The notes beneath the pieces are model-generated. The model did no database searches. It was not told where the DNA came from and worked only from the letters and a program-made list of their open reading frames with translations. The translations under genes were made by a program, and so were the position numbers. Shown piece by piece: positions 33,310-45,300 of a stretch of 64,000 nucleotides of DNA (positions are counted from its first letter, which is position 1; every line of letters starts with the position of its first letter). This DNA comes from Diphasiastrum complanatum (taxonomy: Eukaryota; Streptophyta; Lycopodiopsida; Lycopodiales; Lycopodiaceae): positions 38,280,597 through 38,344,596 of the forward strand of contig CM055095.1 of assembly GCA_029204225.1 (NCBI GenBank). Reading direction: 5' to 3'.

Positions 33310-36300
33310 TTACTTTGGAGTCAAAAGGTACTGTGGCAAAGTGGACATATATTTAAGCCAGAAAGGCCCAGATTCTGGATTATCAACACCTTGTGGACCA
33401 CCGCGATAAGCTTGTACAACGAACTGATCAGATCGGGACCTGTACCAGTACACAATAGATATCAAATATCACATCATAAAATTTCACCACATTTGCTAGA
33501 CAGATCACATAGCAAATCAAACCAAGAAGTGAAGTTATTCCAGTCACACGTTCAAACTCGTGCACTGCATCTCGAAAAGCGCAAAGAAGGACAAACCTCC
33601 CATCATAATGAGATAGCCAACAAATGTAGGCAGCTCCAAAATACATGGATACGAAAGGCTTCGTAAGATCCTCGATTGACTTTAACCTATATGATTTGTA
33701 CCCCACATCCCTGGAAACCATGTATGAAGCAGAGAACATTCAAATATAAGATTTTTGAGTTGTGAATTTCAGAGACCAGACAAGCTAAACAATTTAGTCA
33801 AATGACCACTAGAAAAAGTTAAATTATAAGTTAAAACTTTGAGAATAAAGACGCTCCGAACAGTACGTCGTACTGGTTCGGAACATTTTTTTAGATAAAA
33901 AAAAGGCAATTATTAAACTGCTGGCCGCGATCTTCCTTCTTCTTGATAATACATTGAGGGATGCTTGATAATACATTGAGGGACGCTAGACATCAGAAAC
34001 GCTGGAAACATACAGTTCAAGCAGATTCTTTTGTTCAAGCTAATCTCGATTCCTTTGTTAAAAAATTACAGCTATTTGACAACAATTAGCTGCAATCATA
34101 AGATGAGCGACCTCCACGGCCAGCACTTGGGCGATCATAAGGACCAGCTCGATCTCTATATTTTCCCTTGGACCGCAATGGACTACCACCACCATATCGA
34201 TTACTGTCACGTCCTCCATCTCTGTCATATCCTCTACCTCGATGTCTCTGTCTTGTCTGACGCTAGATAATGCATATCATGTCTGACTGCTGCTCACGTT
34301 GATCCTAGAATCGCTATTTGAGCCACATTATATATATCTGAGCCAGAAATGCTATCTGTGCCATGCTATATATCGATTCCGATCCTTAATCTAAATTGCT
34401 TTGTTAAAAACTACGTATTTTTTTTTTTTGAATTTAGGTCAAGTTCCGGAACAGAACGCGTTCCATTCTGGAACGGGCAACTATGATTAGAGCATAAGGC
34501 TAACAAGGCATATCCCTAAAAGGCATACTGTGGAAGCAGAAAATTTTAGATGTAAGAATTTTAGAGATGAAAACCAAGAGGGCTTTAGTCACATATGCAG
34601 CAGATTTGCACGAGAGCTCAGATTCTATTTACAATTTGATGTCATTTAAATAACTGAACTAAGCTGAAAGCGCAAGAAATTCAAAAGTTTCATACATTAT
34701 ATAAAGAGGCTTCATCACTCACGTATAAAGCCATAATGCTGTAGAGAAAGGTAACTGCATTATTCCAGTCATACAGTCTGGACCAAAGAGCAACCTTTGA
34801 CTACTTATATCGGCAATTGTACACAGCATAGCCTGCAAAAAAAGGAGTCATATTAAGGTTTATTCGTTTATAAAGCTAGATGTGAGGCCCAGCCATGGTA
34901 TGGTCATCTAAATCAGACTAAATAATGGAAGTAGCCCAAAATTATCTTTAGTTAATCAACTTAGAGATGACAACAAAAAAAGAAGTGAACATCCAAATGG
35001 CATGTGATGATGCGCATGCTTTTTCACTATGTATGCATGTCTGCCAACATCTATCAATAACTTGCCGATAGGATCACTAACAAGAAGGAAACCAAGTGCC
35101 AAAAACATACAGGATTTAAACCACGTTCTGCGAAATGCCTCCACACTATTATTTCTGCAACAGCCTGCAGAAACCAGAAATTTCATTGTTACAAATACAC
35201 GCGAAGTACGATCTAACAGAACCCAATAAAAAAGTTCCACACTAAGCTAGGATACAAGAAAAGAAATTAGAACCAAATCCACAACCAAGAAGGTCCTAAT
35301 GATGGTGAAACTCCAATCAAGGTCATGCTTGTAACGCTTCTCTTGCTACAGAGGTTGCTTAACCTGTAAATGATTGATGTATGCAATGATCTATGATGGT
35401 TTGGCTAACCCCGCAAACATAAATTGCTGCTAACTTTTGTGAATTCTGGAAAGGCCATGTTAGACTTGTCTGTGCATGGCAGTTAGCTTCCACTGCTTTG
35501 GTTGTAAAATCTCAAGAAGAAAGAAGTCCTATATTCTTTCAAAAATCAAATATCTTTAAGGCTGAGATTTGCCTGTGAAGGTGATGACCAACACATAAGC
35601 ATGACAGAGACAACCAGAACAATGTAGATGAATCAATACAATGTAAATCAGTGATAATATCTCTACAAGTATGCTACTGTATCTAAGCTGAAACTAAGCT
35701 AAACCGATCTGAAATACTCTAAGAACTAGTCTCTTAACAATTGACCAGTGATAATGAGGCACACAGGTCTATTCATAGATGTCACAAAGCCCCCACTTGA
35801 CCTATTCTAACAGCCCAATTAATGTACTTTGATTGATTTCCATAGTACCCCAGCTTAGCTCTATAATGACCCAATGAAATTTAATTAAGTGGGGACCGTG
35901 GTTCGCTTAGCTGTCTATAACTGCCAGATGGATCGAGACACAAAGATAAACAACAAACTAGTTAGCCATGTTGATCAAGACTGCCAGGTAAAAATGGTAT
36001 CGGTATTGAATAGTTATCATGATAGAGCTCTGAAAAGAAATGTAAACCTCAAATGGTTCATACAGGGACTTTCATCTTATTTATAATACAAATGAATCAA
36101 GATACTGTATCATGCGATTGGATAGAGACATGTAATTGCAGAATGCTATTTCCTTAGAGACAATGATTGATTGACACACTAAACAAGTTGGTTCAATCTA
36201 TTCCAACAAAGACTATATTGTCAAGGCTTCAGAGCTTGCTCAATTTTTCATTGAAAAGCTGGTCAAGTTGATTGGACTCCCGAATGATGCTGTTGGTGAT

Positions 36301-39300
36301 CATGATTCCAAGTTCACTAGCAAATTCTGGCAATCAGCCTTTGAAAGACTAGATATATAGTAAAGGGCTCTCCCACTTTTATGTATATAGTACAAGTAGG
36401 TCCCACCCCACATGGTCACACACACATCGCAAGGCCATCACCTCAGGGTGTACCGTTATGGTCCATGTGGGCTCCAAAAAAAGTCACCTCTTCAACAGCA
36501 TGGTCAAAACTGCGATGTATGCATACGAGCATATCTGTCCACATATTTCTCAATTTTAGATTAACCCTACTTCTCTAGAGTCTGGTATCACATATGATCC
36601 TTGTCAAGTCTTTCATAGCACAACAAACTGTTTTGTTGGGTTTGTTGCCTATCATATTTAGTTGCCTGCTATCTAACAAAAATCTTTCTAGTACATGCTC
36701 TGATCATCCATGCAGGTGTCACAAAGCATGGTGCACACCAGCCATCATCCATGGATCTCTCTCTTATAGACTTCTCATAAATGGACCATGTAACATTTCG
36801 TCGACTCCTCATAATATAAACATCAAGCAGGCAAGGCAGGCTCCACATGGGGGTTCAGCATGCCTTATACATAGAGCACTTTTTTTAATTGACAGCAGAT
36901 GGCACTATCGAGCTCCCAAGTTACCTCGGCTTGCAGATGATGCAAACAATCTTTTATTTACATCGTAGATTATCCTCACGTCAGCTAGAGATTGAGATAA
37001 GCAGATCCCATGGGATAGCCAAAGAGGAGAGGCTATGTCAATAAGGGGGTCGACTGTTAATAAGGTCTGTCCACAAACCAAAAGTGCTAGAAAAGGTAGA
37101 CACTAGCACAAAAACCCTCAAAAAGTTATGCAAACTGTCAAAGGAACCCTCCAAAAATAGGGCACTAAAAGGAATGGAACCGAAACAATGAGGCGCCAAG
37201 CAAGATGGCTGCCAAAAGGCTGTATGCCAAGCAAGACCTTCCAAAAAAGTGGGCACAACCAGAGAAAGGGCAAATGATATGGGGCACTAACTTCCTCCAA
37301 GCAAATTTGACAATGGAACTACTCTAGAAAGTGCTCTATACCAAGTTATGAGCACAATCACAAATTTTAATATAAGTGAAGCATAAAAGATCATAAATGA
37401 GGCAGCAACAGTGTTCTCCCTCAACGAAGACTAAAGTAGTGCACCATACTAAGCACCTAAAATGAAAGCTTCTAGAGACTTACTCAAATAGTCAAATGGA
37501 GGCAAAATAGTGCACCCTCCATGGTTGGGGGCCTTTGGCTAGCATAAAATGAAAATGCATATATAGAAGCCTATACATAAATAAAAAGGCCTCGTGGCCA
37601 GCATATGAATAAAAGGGCAACAATTGCAGCTCCATTTGGATAGAATGTCCATAACAATGTGTCTCCTCACACACAATGCACCAGCCAACAGCCAAATGCA
37701 TCTAAGACTGCTATGGATCTTGAGAAACGTCTTTATCACATTTGATGCTTCATGAAGGCTTTATATCCAGTCTACGCTTTAAGCTCACAGATACCAAGCA
37801 TTTTCTTGAATTAGTATTTCGTTTTTATATGTAGAGAGGAATTTTAGAGTACCACTAGTGCTATGCCTACTTGGGATGTACTCTTTTGCACCATTTTTTG
37901 TACCATAAAACATTAGATAACTTTTCTTCCTAATTTAATCATTGTTTCAAGATGCATGTGAGATTCAAAACCTAAGCAAGGAAAAGCTAACAAATTAACA
38001 ATGATAAAAATCAGCATTGGAAAACTATACCTTCAATTCAATTTTGGTTAAGTAGGGCCTCTTTTCAGAGTCCAACGAAAACCGCACCTTCCCAGGCTTT
38101 TCTCCAGATTTTATCCATTCCCTCTTCACATCAGAGCGTCTCCACATTTCATTCATATCTTCTCCTGAAGTCTTCTCATCCCAATAAATCCATGTCCGCC
38201 GCCCTGTCAGACTCATTCAAGACATAAGAGGATAAGAAGATATTCTTACACTGCAAAGAGAATATGATTGACCTTGTCATTCCTCCTTTGAAAAGTATGA
38301 CATTCATTTACTAAAACGAGGAAACCAAATTTTCAATACAAAGAAAAACCGGGATATATCTGAGCTCTTTAGAGCTAACATGACCAAGACAAGCTGACTA
38401 TTCTGTTAATTTTACCTCGCACACTAACATCACACCGTAATACTTGAAACAGCTTGGCAAAAATGAAGAACAGATTTTCTACATAAGAATTGTCAGACGT
38501 TTACTCAATAGCTTCGCTGCAGATACTCATGTTTTCTAGAAGATTCATATGAAATATAGACAGGTTTCAATCTGCAGCACCTCTGATCTCTGTCTGACAA
38601 GTAATGGCTAAGAGCACCATTGAGTGCAAATAATCAGGTGAGCACCTCAAAGATAGAATCTCCATAGACATTATAAATCAGTAGAATTCTTCCAAACTCT
38701 CTTGCAGACACGCCTGGTATTAAAATCTCTCATTTAGTTTTATGCATTCACCAAATACAAGGCTATGAAATTAGATGAAATAAAGTAGAGAGAATTGTGC
38801 AAGTGCCTATGCTCCTGATAATGACCAGTTTAGTGATCTTCTCCTCACCAAGTAAAAAACCATAATTCCAATTATTCATGCATAGATGACAGACGTGATT
38901 TGAGAGCAGCCAAGCTACATTCCAAGTGATGTTCGACCAGAAACAAGTCCTTAGTGGAATTTTGTGCTCATAGGGGGACATCAGGCAGAGGGCACCTTAG
39001 TTTTTTCACTTGGCTGTAAGTTAGGCTTGGCATTTTACCGCACTTTTTTTTATAAAGACACATTTGGTGGCAAAACAAAATGATAGAAGAAAAACAATTC
39101 AAATGACTGTAGCGAGGTCCACCAGTTGTGGCCTGTTAATTGACAGCTCCTTTCCTCACCTCACGGTCTGGAGTTCAATTCCACTCAGGTGCACATGGAC
39201 ATAAAAGATAAACGACAATGATTGCAGCTGATGCAAAACATCATGATGGACCTCAATACAAGTATCTGAAAGGCCCGTGATGGTATTTACATATCAGCTA

Positions 39301-42300
39301 ACCACACCAAATTCTGCAACTTGTATCAAGCGCAGTTGCTAAAAGAAATCAGGAGGAAACTGGGACTGTCATATCTTTAGTAACTCTCAGAGTTCAAAGC
39401 TTTTGACAAACCCAGCTAGAGATCAGCTCACCTAGCCAGGTTCAATTTCAAATCTTTGCAGATGGTACTGCACTTGATAGATTTTTGCTAAAATGTGCTA
39501 CTCATATGATCCAACATTGCATACCCTCAAGCTTTTCACTCATGCAAAATAAGTTGTTGGCAGGAATTTGCAACTGCTTCCACAGAATTAGACTTCTATA
39601 GCTACTACTTGCCTTACATGAGTATGTATGTTAACATACCAGGTGACGTTGTTGCTAGTACTTCTGATGTAGCAACACATGATATTGCTGTTTGAGGTGG
39701 GGTTTGAGGAGTTGGCAAATCCCTGAAGACAAAAAGTCCCAGCACTAAGTATGCTTATTGCTTAACCTGGTAGAGTAAGAAACTGAATCTAAATGCAAAA
39801 CAAAACTGCTTAGTTGCTGACAAAAGCCAGAGGATGCAGAAATTCTAAAAGGTATAAATGCCACTTTCATACTCTTTCAAGTTTGTACGCTTATCAGGAA
39901 GCTTGATCCAGAAGAAATCACCTTTGTGAAGGCAAGGTTTGCTTTGCCCCTAGATATCTATCCCAATAAGTTTGTGAAAGTTTGCTAGTTGCATCTTTTG
40001 GACCTGCACCATATGCTCGTACCATGAACTCCTCACTCCTGCGCCTGCAGTAGGTTTTAAGTTGTGAGGTTGGTATTCTTTTCTTAGTTCTATGCAACCA
40101 CAGTTAACAAAAAACCAATACCAAGAACACATCAGCTTCAATAAAGCTATAGAAAGGTATCTCAGCGAATGAGTGGCCAATTTCTGTGAAAATTTTCTTC
40201 AGGCAGTTTAAGTTGCGAATACGGAAAATTGTATAGACTTACTTGTTTTCAAATGTCGAAAGCCATTTCAAATAAGCTACTCCAAAATAAACACTGACAA
40301 ATGGCTTGTATAACATTGAGGTTGTCCAATCAACCGAATATTCTTCATAACCTAGATCCCTGAACGCATCAAGTGATTCAACTACAACAAATAAGTACTA
40401 CCACTGGACTGAAGGAGACTAAAAGAAAGACATCCTAAAGAAGTCCTAAGACAACGGCATCTTTTTGACCTCTCAAAGCACCTACCATGTTTCAGCAGTG
40501 GCTTGCTACAGCAAGAGCAACTTATTCTACAAAAAATGGCAAGTGTCCAAATGAATGATAAGAAAAGCACGGTAACGGAAAGCTGGGAGACAGCAGACTT
40601 ACTTGAACAACCAATCAACTGTAGACTGCCACATTTGCATCAAACCAGTGCTTGCTTCACGCAGTTTAGGTTCATATCGATATGCAAGGGGTTGCCTATT
40701 GCTCTCAATTTCTGCAATTGCACATACCATCACCTGGAACTTTGCCAAGGTCTTTCTTAGTCGAATTTACGGATGTAGTCTAAGTATTGAGTAATACTAC
40801 CCAGTTGCATGAAATCGTTCTCAACAATTTTCTGTCTGTATAACTAAATCAATCTGAAAGAAAATACGAGTTTATCGGACAAGACCTTCTACTAAACCTT
40901 CAATGCCCATATACATTGATCAGCTAACTACATGCCACACATGATTCTTCACATATCCTGTACAGAATTGACTGAGAGTGTTGGTTTGCCCATATATAAT
41001 TGATTGATCCAAGACTTTCAACTAAAGAAACAGACCATGTTCAGTACTATGAAGTCGTCAAATGAGCAATCCTTTATCTGCTCATAACCCGATGTAAATT
41101 TTGAGCCAGTTGCCAAATGCAAAGTCTCATCTTGCAACTTATTACAAACTAATGCATGTACAGAATGAAAATACCGTCAAATGTGGATTGGCCACCATTC
41201 AAACAAAATAATGTCTATATTGATTTAAGGTTTAGGCCATTTGTAAGGGTGTTTTCCTCAAGGGGGGGCATCTTTTGCTCGTCAAAATAATCAGCACAGG
41301 AGATTAGGGTGTAGAAATGATATTGTAACCGCAGAGATAGATCATAGCGCAGAATATGGTTCCATATCAAAAGTTATGGAATGTTCTGCTCCGTATGTAC
41401 AGAATGTAAAAGTTAACCTACCATCTTTTTTATCGTTTTTCAAGCATAAAGCTTCCCAGATACAAGTCCATCGTTTTCCCAGCAAAAAGACCCTTTCTAA
41501 GGCTAAATTTTCCCAGATACAAAAGTGTGATAGAGATCGGTTTTGAGAATTTCCAAGCCATTGTGTTTCAAGATCTTCTATGTTTCACAGCATCAATTTT
41601 CAAGCTACTTTTCAAACAATTGTTTTTCCAGCTACATTTTCAAGAAATCATTTTTCAAACTACACTTTCAAGCAATCATTTTTCAACCTACATTTTCAAG
41701 CTATACTTTCAAGCTCCAGACTTTTAGGGTTTACCATCTATGTTTAGCTATGAATTTCCCAGCAGGCACATTATTATGGTTTTCCAGCAATAAGCAGAAA
41801 CCAAGAAAGTGTGTATTTAACATATTGTTACAAAGATTACAAATACTTATGAAATGGTATTTCATGCATGTGCCCATATTGTATGCTACCGAACTATGGA
41901 CCATGATCCCATAGCATAAGGACAACATTCTGTATGTATTTGGACTTTCTAAAAGCTATTGATGTATATTTTTCTTATGTTTTTACTCCTAAATTTCCTT
42001 AGAAATGCCTCAGATAAGCTGCCTGGGAAATCTTTGGAAGCCTGGAAAATCTGTAAAAGCCCCAGAATTACGCTGCCTGTAGAAGCCCATAAAATTCCCT
42101 TGCATGGAAAGCCCATAGAAGCTCGTTCTTGCACATAGCTATGGAAGCCCTGAAGGTTAAGTTTAGGTTAAAGTACACAGGAACGGACATAGAATAAACA
42201 GAAAACAAAACAAAACACAATACACAAAACAATTGTAGGTTACAAAACATAGAAAAAAATTCAGGTTAAGTTTCTAAATACATTGTTCGCAATACCTGCA

Positions 42301-45300
42301 TGTGGAACAGAATACATTCCATGCATACTGAACGATACATATCATACCAAATGGTACGAAATGCTGTCCTTCATCGCTCCCCCTGATCTAGCACTTCTGT
42401 AGCCCACAAAGAGACACAAGACCTTTTACCAAATTATCACCCTTGTGCAAACATCTCTTGAGTTTGCTAACATGCCACATTAGATGCGCCTTGCATCCCA
42501 AGGTTGACTATAATGTATAAGCTATATCTAACCTTCTTAATGATTAGCCAAGGTCCACAATACCTAGGAGATATCTTGGCATGCCTTCCCACACGTAGCA
42601 CCTTCGACTTGGAAGGGACTAGTAGATATACCCGTCTCCCCGTCTCAAATTCCCAATAGGTACGGTTCTCATGAGCGTAACTCCCTGCCCTAGCCACTGT
42701 TTTAGCCCGATTTGCTCATGTTGTCTCTAGCTGCTGCTGCATCTGGGTCAGAAATTAAGCAGCACCAGGCAACTTACTCGAAATTCCTACGATCGCTAGG
42801 CTAACTAGCCTATAACCATACTTGAGCTCAAAAGGGCTCAGTCCTATGGAGGCATGTCTCTTATCATTATACGCAAAATCTACCAAGGGTAAATGCTTCA
42901 ACCAGTTTGTCTACATACCACTAACATACGCACAAAGCATGTCTTCCAAAATCTGGTTGACCCTCTATGTTTGGCCATATGTCTGACGATGCTCAATAAT
43001 ACTCATCCACATTCAATCCTACTCATCCACAACTGTGTTCCCAACTTAACAAACACCTCTATCCAGAAGTTTCCCTAAACTCGAGCTCCTTGTCAAACAT
43101 TATGGACTAGTTTCACACTTTCCTATAGGTATCTCAAGTGGATGCAGCAAGCCTAGAGGACTTACTCTCTCAACCTTCTTCACTTGACTAATTATGCAAT
43201 GCTGGACATATTGTTTTACATCTCCTTGCAATCGTGGATAGAGATAATGTCATCTTACTATCCCGCTGATCTTATCGATACTAGGGTGCCCTGCACAGGG
43301 ACTATCATAACCTTCATGGAGTATCTTACGACGAAAGTTTACATCTAGCACAAACACTTTTCCTTTTCTCGACAGCATACCTTCCTTAACGGTGTATGTA
43401 AGATAAGTACTGGTGTGTACCTCTACGGAAGCGACAAAAAAGCTAACTCTTCCATTTGGTCGACTATCTTGTGCAGATTAGCCAAGCACGCTGACAATGT
43501 GAGTCTTTTTGTTTTGATCTCCTCCATGAGATCATTGTCAACTACAATAAGCTCATCTGAAGCAATATCCGCAATAGTGCATCAGCAATCACATTTTCTA
43601 TCAGACTCCTTTCTGAACTCAACCTGCAAACAACAGTAAAGCACGCATAGATTGATCTCAAAACTCAGGCTTTATTCAAGTCTCAACAAGTAGCATGAAA
43701 CCACCAAAACCACAAGGAGTTGGCTGGCTTGTCTCCACCCAACCTTTGCTCGATAGAATGTGATGAGGAATGCCTCTCTCTAGCAATTATGCACAATCCT
43801 CAAGCACCCCTTAGCCCCGACCCTTTCTAATGTTGAAACATGGACAATTCCACGCAAAATCGGCACTTGCCACTTGGCAGTACCCTGACAGATAGGCAAG
43901 CGAGTAGGCTGGCATGTGTCACTCATACACTTGACCAAGTGTCCCAGTGAGCATGTGACACGTGTCATGTTTGACCGATCAACCTTGACATGTGTCATTC
44001 ACTGGACCAAATGTCCCAGTGAGCATATGGCACGTGTCTCGTTGACTAGTCAACTCCTACTTTTTAGGAGGTCATTAGTGACAATGAATACAAGGATCCT
44101 AGAAAGAAATCAAAACAAAGTGGTGGTGTGAGGAACTTTTTCATGCTTATAAAAGTTGCTTGGAAAGAAAAAATGAGAGTTTACAAGCAAATAGCAAGAT
44201 TTACTCTCAAACATGTGGAACCAAGATCCCAAGAGCTTTTGGAAGAAACTATTTACCAAGCCAAAGAAATAGGCAAATGATATTCGGCCGAAGTTATCAT
44301 TTTTGCTACTCGTATTGGCTGGAATCATATTGGAGCGATTCCCCTATCACCTTTCTCCAAACTGTTTGGAGCACCAACCAGGCTTGACGAGATTGTTGGC
44401 TTTTTGACAACTCTTCTAATTACTTAACGCCTATTTCTAGATCAAAGGGACATAGTATTCAAAGCCCAAGTACAAAAAAAAACATTCTACTATGAAAATT
44501 CTTTATACGTTATCAACAGTCTTGTTTTTGTTCTGCACAGACCAATCTGTCATGTAATTCTTCCAAAATGTAAAGCGACTAAATCTCAAAGACAAGAAAC
44601 AACAACATTACCTCCTATGTAAACTCACCAACCAGCCACAAAACTAGCGGTTCTTTCACGGAAGAGGCTATAGAAATCGGGAGAATTACGTCCTCCAATG
44701 GTAAAGCAGAAGAAAGACATAGAGGGGCTGCAGGCTGAAACTTTCAAAATGGGCAAAAGAGGACCTTTCCTTTTATCACTAGTTATTCAATCAAGCATTG
44801 ATAGAAGACTTTCCGAACATATGGTCACAAAGTAAAATCATTCTCCTATTCAAAAGCAATGACAAAAAGAATCCTTCTAACTAAAGGACAATTATGATTA
44901 GGCACTTTTTGTTAAAATCATGAGGAAGCGTAGTTGAAAGAAAACTAAGCGATTGGCTACCTAATAAGGGACTACAAGCAAAAGAGTAGGCTGGTTATTA
45001 CAAACTACTACTTACTGCATACCTCCAGGTGCCGGTTAACCACAAGAGACCGAACGATTCACATTCCACCCTGTCGCTAAAATACTCGTATTGTGGCCAA
45101 GCCTGAGACTGGTGTCTTGCCCAACGTAAAGGGTAAGAAGCCTTTCTTTCCAAAGAAATCGAAAGATAAGGCGAAAGATGGGTCTTCAGGTTCGGGTAAG
45201 TCGAAGAAAAGATCTACCTTGGACCAGGAAACCTTCTTGAAAGCCAGAAGCGACAATCTATGCTTTAATTGCATGGAACCAGGTCATGTCGCGAAGGAAT

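Noticed and set aside
33428-33739. Minus ORF of 103 aa as a membrane protein
   Set aside because: Only the first part is coding (exon 10); the hydrophobic tail is translated intron.
38025-38216. Short minus ORF as a stand-alone small protein
   Set aside because: It is exon 7 of the SLT-like gene; acceptor and donor sites and phase join it to its neighbours.
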